Part shown: one piece after another, positions 1 through 10,938 of the stretch
How the letters are laid out: each line of letters starts with the position of its first letter
Numbering within the stretch: position 1 is the stretch's first letter
NCBI GenBank assembly: GCA_024372495.1
Contig: CP099977.1
Coordinates: forward strand, 3,906,001-3,970,000
DNA from: Pseudarthrobacter sp. Fe7
GTDB taxonomy: Bacteria; Actinomycetota; Actinomycetes; Actinomycetales; Micrococcaceae
Direction: 5' to 3'
Length of the DNA stretch: 64,000 bases
Notes under the pieces: generated by a model
Databases searched by the model: none
What the model was told of the DNA's origin: nothing
The model's input: only the letters and a program-made list of their open reading frames with translations
Translations under genes and position numbers: made by a program

Positions 1-520
1 GCACCGTACTCCCCCACCGCCAGGCTGTGGGCGCGGGAGGACGGCGGCGGCGCACTGCTGGATTTGTCCGTCTACCCGCTCCTGTGGGCACTCGGTACGC
101 TTGGCTTCCCGCAAACCGTCAGCGCCACGGGATTCGTCAACGATGACGGTGTGGATGCGCAGAACGCCATGAGCCTTGGCTACGGCAACGCCGCCCAAGT
201 CCAGCTCACCTCCTCCCTCCTGGCCCACGGACCCCGGACAGCCACCGTGGCCGGAAGCCTGGGGTTCCTGCAAAGCGTGGGGTCTATCAACAACCCCCGC
301 GAACTCGTCATCGCCAAAGGGTGGGAAGAGCGCCGGACCGAAACCTTCGGCGTCGTGGGCAAGGGCTACGCCTACGAGCCTGCGCGAAGTTATGCGGTGC
401 GTCCAGCAGGGACTCACCGAGAGCCCGGTCATGCCCCTTGAGGACACCTTGAACACCATGCGCCTTTTCGACGGTGTGCGTGCCCAGCTTGGGGTGACCT
501 ATCCCAACGACAGCCATTAG
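1..520 (+). CDS. Gfo/Idh/MocA family oxidoreductase, C-terminal part (5' cut by window edge, one frameshift)
   Basis: This is the C-terminal half of an NAD(P)-dependent sugar or inositol type oxidoreductase; the nucleotide-binding domain lies outside the window. The visible part has the GGGALLDLSVYPL segment typical of the family's substrate domain, then a beta-rich tail. The frame runs from base 1 and breaks in AGCCT at 377-381. Reading AGCT there joins it to an in-frame tail (REVMRCVQQGLTESPVMPLE...) ending at the stop at 518-520, which is the usual family C-terminus. The substrate cannot be told from this fragment. Confidence 0.8.
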
Positions 521-726
521 CCGGCCTTCCAGCCCAAACGGACGACGGCGGAGGTGCACCTTTCGCTCCAGCGCCAAGCACATAAGGGCTCACCGGTGCC
601 TTTGGCACCGTCCGCCCGCGTTGCCACCTTTTGTAAATTCCCTGTAGAGAATGCTGGACTTCGGCCAATAAGCAGTCTTACTATTTAGACGGCATCGATT
701 GCACCGATCACTGGGGGGTGGTACGC

Positions 727-1665
727 ATGGCTCGTTTGAGTACTCCATGGCGTGCCCTGCGCCCGGTAATCCTTGCCGGGGCCGCGGCAGTCACCTGGTT
801 GACCCTTTCGTCAACGGCTGCATCCGCGGACACTCTGCCGGACTCCTCGTCCCTGCTGGGCAACGCCACGAGTTCGGTTTCATCCTTGAGCCACGATCTT
901 GCGGCTACGGTTTCGCTGGTTCCCGCCGGCTCACCGGCCGGAACCTTTTCAGGCCCCGGGCTGCTGCAGCCCGTAGTGGCGCCGGTGTCCGGGCTTACGG
1001 ACAACCTCATTGCCGCCGTTCCCGTAGTGGACCGGGTGGTTCCGCCAGGAACTGTTTCCGCAGTCTCCGCCCCTGTTGTTGAGCTTGCCGACACCGTAAC
1101 GGCCGGTATGGCCCAGGTTGTTGTAGCCCCCGCGGCAGAGGCCATTCCGGTACTCCAGCCGGTTTCTGACATCATGACCGGCACTGCTCCGCTACCCGTC
1201 CCACCCTTGGAAGCCGCGCAAGCGGATGTTCCTGCCGTGCCCGCCCCAGCTCCGGCCGAGGATCAGCCTGCAGCGCTCCAGGAAACGCCGGTGGCCTTGG
1301 AAGCCGGCCAGGTTTCCGAGAGCTTGTCCCCGACAGCACAGGCCAGCGGCAATGCAGTGCTGGAAACGGCCGGTCCCGGCATCCTTGCCAACGCGGCTGT
1401 CCAGAAGCCTGCGGTGTCCGGGACAGCCGATGTTATTTCGGACCAGCCCCTTCCCGCTGCCCCCTCGCCCGTTCCCGCCCAGGCTCCTGCAGCCCCCGCG
1501 TCAGGCACAGGCAGCGGCGGATCATCCGGGGGCCCGTCCGGTGCCGCAGCGTGGCTCAACCCCTTCGACCTTGAATTTGTACCCGCCGGCGCTGTTTACG
1601 CCAGTGAAGCTCCTGAGCACGCCCCTGCGCCGGTGTCATTCGACCCCGGTTCTTCACCTGACTAG
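727..1665 (+). CDS. secreted Ala/Pro-rich protein of unknown function
   Basis: The start is ATG at 727, about 9 bases after a GGGGGG purine run; an in-frame GTG at 718 is less well placed. The 312-residue product begins with a basic n-region and a hydrophobic stretch ending in ASA, a signal peptidase I site near residue 32. The mature part is low-complexity (Ala, Pro, Val, Ser) with no LPXTG or C-terminal anchor. It lies just upstream of a cell-wall-anchored repeat protein on the same strand, so a role at the cell surface is likely. No known domain was recognised. Confidence 0.7.
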   Translation: MARLSTPWRALRPVILAGAAAVTWLTLSSTAASADTLPDSSSLLGNATSSVSSLSHDLAATVSLVPAGSPAGTFSGPGLLQPVVAPVSGLTDNLIAAVPVVDRVVPPGTVSAVSAPVVELADTVTAGMAQVVVAPAAEAIPVLQPVSDIMTGTAPLPVPPLEAAQADVPAVPAPAPAEDQPAALQETPVALEAGQVSESLSPTAQASGNAVLETAGPGILANAAVQKPAVSGTADVISDQPLPAAPSPVPAQAPAAPASGTGSGGSSGGPSGAAAWLNPFDLEFVPAGAVYASEAPEHAPAPVSFDPGSSPD

Positions 1666-1758
1666 TTGAGGCCCCCTGCCCTTTTCGCGGGCAGCACGTG
1701 GCTCTACGGGCAGCCGACCAGCGCCCGAACACCCTCAACTATTTCAGGAGTAATAACC

Positions 1759-3252
1759 ATGAACTGCACCCTTCGCAGGGGGCTGCTTAGCACCCTCTTT
1801 GCCGGCGGCCTTTTGGCTTTCGGCTGCGCTGCCGCCAACGCGGCGGACACCACCAGCGGGACGGACCTTTCCGCTTCCGCCCTCATCTCGGCGGCGGCAC
1901 CCGCTAATTCGACGTCGTTGGGCCTGCTGGGTGACCCAACGCCTGCCGGATCCACGGGCGTCGCCGCCGCGGTGAACGTCAATCTTGGCCTCGGCACCTC
2001 ACCCGCCACGGCCCCGGCAGCAACCGTAAACGCCAGCCTCGGCACCTCACCCGCCACGGCCCCTGCCACCACGGCACCGACGGCCAGCACCGCGCCAAAC
2101 CTTGCTGTCGACGCAGCCGTGAACCTCGGTCCGGGCAACGTCACCACTACGAATCCTTCAACCACCGGCACCACGGGTGTGGCAGCCGCAGCGGACGTCA
2201 ACCTCGGCGTCGGCACCGCTCCCGCCACGAACCCCGCCACCACCGGCACCACGGGCGTGGCAGCCGGCCTCAACCTCGGCCTCAGCGGAATCACCAACCC
2301 CGCAACCACCGGAACCACCAACGGCACCACAGCGAACGTCGCGACGGACGCAGCCGTGAACCTCGGGCTGGGCAACGTCACCACTACGAATCCTTCAACC
2401 ACCGGCACCACGGGCGTGGCAGCCGCAGCGGACGTCAACCTCGGCGTCGTCACCGTTCCCGCCACGAACCCCGCCACCACCGGAACCACCAACGGCACCA
2501 CAGCGAACGTCGCGACGGACGCAGCCGTGTACCTCGGGCTGGGCAACGTCACCACTACGAGTCCTTCAACCACCGGCACCACGGGCGTGGCAGCCGCAGC
2601 CGACCTCAACCTCGGCCTCAGCGGAATCACCAATCCCGCCACTACCGGAACCACCAACGGCACCACGGGCAACCTTGCTGTCGACGCCAACCTGGGCCTC
2701 GGCCTCGGCGCAATCACGACTCCCGCCACCACCGGGCGCGGCACCACTGTGGATGCAGCCGTAGACCTCGGCGCTGACCTGGGTACCGGGGCTGCGGGCA
2801 CCGGCGGCCTGGGTGCTGTTGCCGATCTTGGCCTTGACCTCGGGGTCGGGCTCGGCGGTGACAACACCACGGGCACGCCCGGCACCTCCGACCCGGCGGG
2901 TACCACCCCGGGCGACGGCACCACCGGCGATGCCGGCGCCCTTGATCCCGGCGTTGGGGATCCCGGCACCGGCACCCCGGGTTCGGATAACACCATGGGG
3001 AATGGCGGCACCGGCAACGCAGGCTCCGGCGAGGTTGCAGCAGCACATGCCGGTTCCACTGCGGTCAGCGGAGCCATCGCCACTGTGACGGCGCCACGTG
3101 CCACCCCGGCCCGCGGCAACGCTGCCATTGCCAACACGGGCACTGGCCACACCAGCCTCGCCAACACCGGCTGGGACGGATCGCTGGTTCCCCTGGCCCT
3201 GCTGCTCCTGGCTGGCGGGCTCCTGGCGCTCCGCAGGCGCAAGGTGTCCTAG
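1759..3252 (+). CDS. LAXTG-anchored repetitive surface protein
   Basis: The start is ATG 1759 with a CAGGAG ribosome site at 1745-1750. The 497-residue product has a signal peptide ending NAA near residue 29, then Thr/Gly/Asn/Ala-rich repeats built on phrases such as TNPSTTGTTGVAAA and NLGLG, then a Gly/Asp-rich stretch. It ends with LANTG, a hydrophobic helix and RRRKVS. LAXTG is the signal used by class E sortases in high-GC actinobacteria, so the protein is predicted to be linked to the cell wall. A second IANTG lies about 13 residues upstream of the LANTG. No sortase gene is in the window. Confidence 0.8.
   Translation: MNCTLRRGLLSTLFAGGLLAFGCAAANAADTTSGTDLSASALISAAAPANSTSLGLLGDPTPAGSTGVAAAVNVNLGLGTSPATAPAATVNASLGTSPATAPATTAPTASTAPNLAVDAAVNLGPGNVTTTNPSTTGTTGVAAAADVNLGVGTAPATNPATTGTTGVAAGLNLGLSGITNPATTGTTNGTTANVATDAAVNLGLGNVTTTNPSTTGTTGVAAAADVNLGVVTVPATNPATTGTTNGTTANVATDAAVYLGLGNVTTTSPSTTGTTGVAAAADLNLGLSGITNPATTGTTNGTTGNLAVDANLGLGLGAITTPATTGRGTTVDAAVDLGADLGTGAAGTGGLGAVADLGLDLGVGLGGDNTTGTPGTSDPAGTTPGDGTTGDAGALDPGVGDPGTGTPGSDNTMGNGGTGNAGSGEVAAAHAGSTAVSGAIATVTAPRATPARGNAAIANTGTGHTSLANTGWDGSLVPLALLLLAGGLLALRRRKVS
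2110..2680 (+). repeat. imperfect coding repeats in the surface protein
   Basis: Copies of a block starting GACGCAGCCGTG lie at 2110, 2347 and 2518. Each continues through the same AACGTCACCACTACGA and CCACCGGCACCACGGG segments. The spacings are 237 and 171 bases, both multiples of three, so changes in copy number keep the reading frame. Shorter CGGAATCACCAA units are interspersed. Recombination between units could vary the length of the surface protein. Confidence 0.75.
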
Positions 3253-3490
3253 CAGCTTCATGGCAGAACAGTAACGGCCTGCACATGTGCGCTTGAAACG
3301 GCAGCACGCAGCGGGCTGACGGAAGGAGGACTGCATCCCGGAAACCTAGCGACAGTACAAAACATGTCATCAGCACACATGTCCTTGTAGCCAATGGTCC
3401 GGCGGCGAAGATGCTCGATATCGCCGCCGGGCCGTCGGCGTGCCAGGACGGGAATGCCTAGGCCAATCGCAGGTTCCGGCCCGCCGCCCG

Positions 3491-3496
3491 TATAAT
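3491..3496 (+). promoter_or_regulatory. candidate -10 box of the Ser/Thr kinase gene
   Basis: A perfect TATAAT stands 42 bases before the kinase start in GC-rich surroundings. No good -35 box is visible. The 3253-3537 gap holds no other feature I can support. Confidence 0.4.
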
Positions 3497-3537
3497 TTGA
3501 GGTACGACAGTGCCGCAGCGCACCGGGAGGAACGGTC

Positions 3538-4778
3538 ATGGTGGCGGAATCGCCTAGCTCCATCAAGAATGAAGTGGTCGGCGGTCGGTACCGTTTGGGT
3601 GAGGTCGTTGGCCGCGGCGGAATGTCGTCGGTGTACTGTGCGCGGGACGAAAACCTGGGCCGTGATGTGGCGTTGAAACTCTTCGCCCCGCAGGCCCCGG
3701 ACGCGGACGAGCTCAAGCGGCAGGAAGCCGAGATCAAGCTCCTCGCCACACTCAACCACCCGGGCCTGGTGACGCTCTTCGACGCAGGTATCGACGACCG
3801 CATTCCGGACGAGCCCCGGCCCTTCCTGACCATGGAGTTGGTGGAAGGCCAGGACCTGCGCAGCCGGATCCGGCACAGCAGGGTTCCATTTGAAGAGTTG
3901 TCAGTCATCGGTGCAGGCATCGCCGACGCCCTGGCGTACGTACACGGCCTGGGCATCATCCACCGCGACATCAAACCCGGCAACATCCTCCTGATCCAGA
4001 TCCGGCCGGGTGAGCCGCTGCGTCCCAAGCTCACGGATTTCGGTATCGCCCGGATCGTGGATTCCACCCGCCTCACGTCAACGGGCACGATGGTGGGCAC
4101 TGCCGCCTACCTCAGCCCCGAGCAGGCCCTTGGCAAACCCCTGTCGTCTGCCACTGACATCTATTCCCTGGGGCTCGTGCTGCTGGAGTGCATCAAAGGC
4201 ACCATTGAATACCCCGGCAGTGCCGTGGAGTCGGCAGTTGCCCGGCTCCACCGTGCCCCGGAAGTTCCCGACGACGTCCCCTCCGAGTGGGCGGACCTCA
4301 TCCGTTCCATGACCGCCATCGAGCCGCTGGAACGTCCAGCCGCCGCGGACATTGAAACGGCCCTGCGCCAGGCCCTGGTCTCCCCTGCCTCGACGCCGGG
4401 TGAACTGGCCCCGGAAACCACTCGGGTACTGCCGGCCATGCCCTTCCATCCCCCTCCATCACCGCGGAAGAGTCGGTGGATGAGGTGCGGGAGGCAGCAG
4501 CAGCGACGGGGGCTGAAAGTCCTGCATCACCGACCGACGACGCTGTGTCCGGCAGGGCAGCCGTCCCAGCCGCGGTGAAGGCCCCCGGCAAGCCCCGCAT
4601 GCTGTGGAGCCGGCGGATCTGGCTGGCTGTGGTGCTCGGTCTCCTGGTGCTTGCCGCTGCCGCCGCAGCGCTGATGATGAGCATCTCCGCCCGGCCTGCC
4701 GACGTCGTCCCCTATCCCACGGTGACCGGTGTCCTTGGCGACCATCTACAGGAACTTCAAAAGAGCGTGGCGCCGTGA
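3538..4778 (+). CDS. PknB-type serine/threonine protein kinase with one membrane helix (one frameshift)
   Basis: An N-terminal kinase domain carries the glycine loop (GRGGMSSVY), the ATP lysine in VALKLF near residue 45, the catalytic loop HRDIKPGN near 142, the DFG motif (LTDFGIAR), GTAAYLSPEQ and DIYSLG. A linker and one hydrophobic helix (WLAVVLGLLVLAAAAAALMM) follow, with a short extracytoplasmic tail lacking PASTA repeats. The frame breaks near 4445-4455 in a C-rich stretch; adding one base joins the linker to SITAEESVDEVREA and gives 413 residues. The stop overlaps the start of the next gene (GTGA). It probably phosphorylates cytoplasmic proteins in response to an envelope cue. Confidence 0.85.
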
Positions 4779-5281
4779 CCCTGCGGCGCCCCGCCACCGG
4801 CCGGCTGCTGCTGGCATGCGCGGCGGGACTGCTGGCGGTCGCCCTGCTCAATGCCTGCGCGGCCCCGGCAACTGGACTGCAGCGCGGGGCTGCAACCCAG
4901 CTCCAGGCCCGGGTCCTGGAAGTGACCCAGGCTTCATCCCAGAATGATCCCGTCTCGGCGCTGAAGGCCCTGGAGGGTCTCGACGCGGACCTTTCGGCGG
5001 CGCAGGCAAAGGGCCAGGTCTCCGAGGAACGCCGCCGCAGCATCATGACCGTGGCCACTGCTGTCCGGGCAGACCTCAACGAAGCCGTGGCCGCACAGGC
5101 GGCGGCTGCGAAGGCTGCCGAAGACGCCCGGATCGCGGCCGGTCAGGCAGCACAGGCTCCCGCACCTACCTCGGAGCCAGCTCCCGCGCCGGCACCGGCA
5201 CCGGCTCAGGGCAACGCGTCCGGCAACGGAGGGGACCCGGGCAAGAATAACAGCGGCGACAAGGGCAAAGGCAAGAACTAG
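4775..5281 (+). CDS. small lipoprotein-like exported protein, kinase partner
   Basis: The GTG start at 4775 overlaps the kinase stop by four bases, so the two are translationally coupled. The 168-residue product starts with basic residues and a hydrophobic stretch ending LLNAC, a near-consensus lipobox (Asn at -2 is unusual). An Ala/Gln-rich helical region (about residues 35-125) follows, then a disordered Pro/Ala and Gly/Asn/Lys tail. No named domain is recognised. Coupling suggests it works at the membrane with the kinase, for example as a sensor or substrate; this is inference. Confidence 0.7.
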   Translation: MTLRRPATGRLLLACAAGLLAVALLNACAAPATGLQRGAATQLQARVLEVTQASSQNDPVSALKALEGLDADLSAAQAKGQVSEERRRSIMTVATAVRADLNEAVAAQAAAAKAAEDARIAAGQAAQAPAPTSEPAPAPAPAPAQGNASGNGGDPGKNNSGDKGKGKN

Positions 5282-5305
5282 GTCCGCACCCAGCAGGGAA
5301 CAAAA

Positions 5306-5336
5306 GCGGTGCTCCGGTGGAAAACCGGAGCACCGC
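5306..5336. terminator. bidirectional hairpin terminator between the kinase operon and icd
   Basis: A 12-bp perfect stem (GCGGTGCTCCGG and its complement) with a 7-base loop is followed by TTCTTT on the plus strand and preceded by CAAAA, giving a short U tract on the minus strand as well. Confidence 0.75.
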
Positions 5337-5360
5337 TTCTTTGAGCCCGAACGGCAGGTG

Positions 5361-7579
<2,219 letters not shown>

Positions 7580-7905
7580 GCGCGGGCGTCTCCCTGTGGG
7601 TCGGCTTGGTTGTGAAAAATTCGGTCTATTTCACCATGTACAACTTACCCGAGGACGCGGCGTTGAACCGTACCGGCGTCCCAGCGTTACCCCGGCGGTG
7701 AGCAGGATTACAGCGATAGAGAACGGCCGACGGCGGCACGCGCCATGGTGCCCGGGGCGCCGTCGCAATTGTGGGGCGGACGGGAACGGAATAGGGTCCT
7801 TAGCCGGTATTTGATATCTCACTACTGTGTACAAACTTGTCCGGTGGCGATAAATTCGCTACGTCACTCCCGATCCAGGGCCCAACCCGTTCAGACAGGA
7901 CAACT
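7580..7905. other. divergent intergenic region icd / protease
   Basis: This 326-bp gap holds the leaders of icd (minus) and the secreted protease (plus), including ACAGGA at 7895-7900 before the protease start. No hairpin, RNA gene or convincing promoter pair could be supported. Confidence 0.5.
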
Positions 7906-8871
7906 ATGACACGCACCAGGTCTCTGGCTTCCGGCCTCCTGACTTTCTCGGCCGCCGCCGTGCTTGCACTCACCTCGGCCGGCGGAGCCTCAGCCGCGCC
8001 GGCACCGACAGACGGACATGCGACCCCGTCGGTCGCCAGCGTCACCGTTGACGCCGGCGGGGCAGCGGATTACTGGACCCCCGAGCGCATGCAGGCTGCC
8101 GTCCCCGGCGACACCCTGGCCGGCAAGGCACTGGAACGCGGCAACCGCTCCAGCCCCCTCCTGGTGCAGAAGGGCAAGCCAGCCGCCACCAAGGGAACCA
8201 AAGGCAAGCCCACCATCGCCCAGAGCGAGAACCCCGTTTCGCATATCGGCAAGGTCTTCTTCACCCTGGGCACTACCAACTATGTGTGCTCCGGCAACGC
8301 AGTTACCTCGGGCAACCACAGCACTGTAGCCACTGCCGGACACTGCGTGAATGAGAGTGGAGCATACGCCACCAACTTCGTCTTCGTGCCTGCCTACGAC
8401 AACGGCGCGGCACCCTACGGCAAGTGGACCGCCAAGGCTCTGTACGCCCCCACCCAGTGGGTTTCCAGCGGCGACATGACCTATGACACCGGGTTTGCCG
8501 TGGTCAACCCGGACAGCAAAGGCCACCTCCTCACGGACGTTGTGGGCGGCTCGGGCACTGCCTTCAACCAGGCACGGGGCCTGACCTACACGTCGTACGG
8601 CTACCCGCAGGCCTCCCCGTTCAACGGCACGTCGCTGTGGAGTTGCACCGGTACGGCCAAGAATGATCCGAACAATCCCCAGTTCGGTACCCAGGGCATC
8701 CCGTGCGACATGACTGGCGGTTCGTCTGGCGGTCCGTGGTTCATCGGCATCGGCTCCGACGGCGTGCAGAACTCCATCAACAGCTACGGCTACAGCGGCT
8801 CGGCTGTGATGTACGGCCCGTACTGGGGCGACGTCATCCAGACCACCTTCAACAGTGCAGCAAAGTCCTAA
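7906..8871 (+). CDS. secreted trypsin-like serine protease (S1 family)
   Basis: The start is ATG 7906 with ACAGGA upstream. The 321-residue product has a signal peptide ending ASA near residue 30, a propeptide containing YWTPERMQAAVPGD, and a chymotrypsin-fold domain. The catalytic residues are His in ATAGHC (about 145), Asp in MTYDTGFAVV (about 194) and Ser in GGSSGGPW (about 274). Two Cys pairs probably form disulfides. It resembles V8-like or glutamyl-endopeptidase S1 members and would act outside the cell. Its exact cleavage preference cannot be read from the sequence. Confidence 0.88.
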   Translation: MTRTRSLASGLLTFSAAAVLALTSAGGASAAPAPTDGHATPSVASVTVDAGGAADYWTPERMQAAVPGDTLAGKALERGNRSSPLLVQKGKPAATKGTKGKPTIAQSENPVSHIGKVFFTLGTTNYVCSGNAVTSGNHSTVATAGHCVNESGAYATNFVFVPAYDNGAAPYGKWTAKALYAPTQWVSSGDMTYDTGFAVVNPDSKGHLLTDVVGGSGTAFNQARGLTYTSYGYPQASPFNGTSLWSCTGTAKNDPNNPQFGTQGIPCDMTGGSSGGPWFIGIGSDGVQNSINSYGYSGSAVMYGPYWGDVIQTTFNSAAKS

Positions 8872-8896
8872 GGCACCTGATCCGAAGGAGGATCCC

Positions 8897-9028
8897 GTCA
8901 GCCACGTCGACCTGACCCAGTCGCCCGAGGAAGTCCTCGAATACTGGACGGAAGAGCGGATGGCGGAGGCGAAGCCCCGGGAGATTCAGCTTCCGGAGCC
9001 CGGCCCCCGTGAAGACGGCCAGGACTAA
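8897..9028 (+). CDS. tiny protein sharing the protease propeptide motif (start codon uncertain)
   Basis: This reading frame of about 43 residues follows the protease by 25 bases, behind a perfect AAGGAGG (8885-8891). At the ideal spacing stands GTC (8897), not ATG/GTG/TTG, so either a base error hides the start or initiation is unusual. The peptide (SHVDLTQSPEEVLEYWTEERM... ending EDGQD) is acidic and has no signal peptide. YWTEERMAEAKP closely matches YWTPERMQAAVP in the upstream propeptide. A terminator follows directly. Function unknown. Confidence 0.5.
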   Translation, partial: VSHVDLTQSPEEVLEYWTEERMAEAKPREIQLPEPGPREDGQD

Positions 9029-9040
9029 GCCACCACAACG

Positions 9041-9082
9041 ACGACGGCGCCCGTCCCCTTCAAAGGGGACGGGCGCCGTCGT
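9041..9082. terminator. strong bidirectional terminator between protease locus and purH
   Basis: A 19-bp perfect stem (9041-9059 with 9064-9082) has a TCAA loop. It separates the plus-strand protease locus from the 3' end of purH. Confidence 0.85.
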
Positions 9083-9109
9083 CGGTTCAATCCTTCTTCC
9101 ACTGACGGA

Positions 9110-10796
9110 TCAGTGGAAGAAGTGGCGGGCTCCGGTGAAGTACATCGTGATGCCTGCCGCGTTGGCGGCAGCGATGACTTCCTCGTCACGGACAGAACCG
9201 CCGGGCTGCACCACGGCGCGGACGCCGGCGTCGATCAGGATCTGCAGGCCGTCAGCGAACGGGAAGAACGCATCGGAGGCAGCCACGGCGCCGCGGGCCC
9301 GCTGGGGTGCGCCGGCACCGCTGGCGTTGGAGGCACCGCCCGCGCCTTCGACGTCGGACTCGACGGTGACGCCAAGCGTGTTGGCCCGCTCCACCGCCAG
9401 GCGGCAGGAGTCGAGCCGGTTGACCTGGCCCATGCCGATACCCACGGCAGCGCCGTTGTCGGCGAGGAGGATGGCGTTGGACTTCGCTGCCCGGCAGGCG
9501 GTCCAGGCGAACGCGAGGTCCGCGAGGGTCTTCGCGTCCGCGGCTTCACCGGCGGCGAGGGTCCAGTTGGCGGGGTTGTCGCCGTCGGCGTCCACCTTGT
9601 CGCTGACCTGGACCAGCATGCCGCCGGAGACCTGGCGGAATTCCGTGGGGTAGCGTCCGTAGCCTTCGGGGAGGGCGAGCAGGCGGATGTTCTTCTTCTT
9701 GGCGAGGATCTCCACGGCCTCGGGCTCGAAGCCGGGGGCGATGACCACCTCGGTGAAGATGTCCTTGACGGTGTTGGCCATGCCGGCGGTGACGGTGCGG
9801 TTCGCGGCGATGACGCCACCGAAAGCGGAGACGGGATCGCAGGCGTGGGCCTTCGCGTGGGCGTCAGCAATCGGGTCCGCGGCGTCTGCCGAACCGACGG
9901 CAACGCCGCACGGGTTGGCGTGCTTGATGATGGCGACGGCCGGTTCGCTGAAGTCGTAGGCGGCGCGCAGGGCGGCGTCGGCGTCCACGAAGTTGTTGTA
10001 GCTCATGGCCTTGCCGTGCAGCTGGTCAGCCTGGGCGATGCCCACCGGCGCAGCCTTGTCCACGTAGAGGGCTGCCTGCTGGTGCGGGTTCTCGCCGTAG
10101 CGCAGGACTTCCGAACGCTCCAGGGACAGGCCGGCGTAGGCGGGCCAGTCGATGACGCCGTCGCCGTCCTCGTCCAGGAACTGGCCGGCGGTCCAGGTGG
10201 CCACCGCATTGTCGTAGGCGGCGGTGTGCGCGAACGCCTTGGCGGCGAGGCGGCGGCGGGTCTTCAGGTCGAAGCCACCGGCGGCGGCAGCCTCCACCAC
10301 CTGGCCGTAGAAGGACGGATCCACCACGATGGCGACGGCGGCATGGTTCTTCGCGGCCGACCGCACCATGGCGGGGCCCCCGATGTCGATCTGTTCCACT
10401 ACGTCGTCCTGCGCAGCACCTGACTTGACCGTCTCCACGAACGGGTAGAGGTTCACCACCACCAGGTCGAAGGCTTCGATGTCCATGCTGGCAAGGGTTT
10501 CCATGTGGGCGGGGACGCGGCGGTCAGCCAGGATGCCGCCGTGGACGCGCGGGTGCAGCGTCTTCACGCGGCCGTCCAGCATCTCGGGCGAACCGGTGAC
10601 TTCCTCAACCTCCTGCACGGGAATGCCCGCAGCAGCGATCTTCTTCGCGGTGGAGCCGGTGGAGACGAGCTTCACGCCCGCTGCGTGCAGGCCGGCGGCG
10701 AGCCTCCTCCAGGCCGGTCTTGTCGTAAACCGAGATCAGGGCCCGTCGGATCGGTACACGGTCAATGGATACGCGCTCATGCTGCGTGAAGCTCAC
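9110..10796 (-). CDS. purH: bifunctional AICAR formyltransferase/IMP cyclohydrolase (one frameshift)
   Basis: PurH makes the last two steps of IMP synthesis. The N-terminal cyclohydrolase domain shows RALISVYDKTGLEE, STGSTAKKIAAAGI and GGILADRR; the transformylase domain shows RYGENPHQQAALY, IKHANPCGVAV and the C-terminal MYFTGARHFFH. The start is GTG at 10796 behind GGAGA. An AGCCT at 10701-10705 breaks the frame after LEE; AGCT restores 561 residues. purN lies 2.6 kb away on the same strand, separated by a transporter gene and a nuclease gene. Confidence 0.95.
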
Positions 10797-10938
10797 AAAT
10801 GTCTCCGTCTTATCTCGCGGAACAGGGCCGCGGTTGGTGGGGATAGGGCCAGTTTATCGTGAAGGCCGGCGTTACCCCCGCGTGCGCCGGAGTGTGAACG
10901 CCGCACGGCCCAGCTAGAGTTTTCAACAGGAGGCGGCG

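Noticed and set aside
2110..2680. CRISPR-like repeated blocks
   Set aside because: The repeats are in frame, of variable spacing, inside a surface-protein gene.
1704..3242. Antisense frame across the surface-protein repeats
   Set aside because: Pro/Arg/Val-rich shadow; the plus strand has signal peptide, anchor and ribosome site.
9113..10423. Long plus-strand open frame opposite purH
   Set aside because: Antisense shadow: Gly/Val/Asp-rich with no motif, while the other strand encodes PurH.
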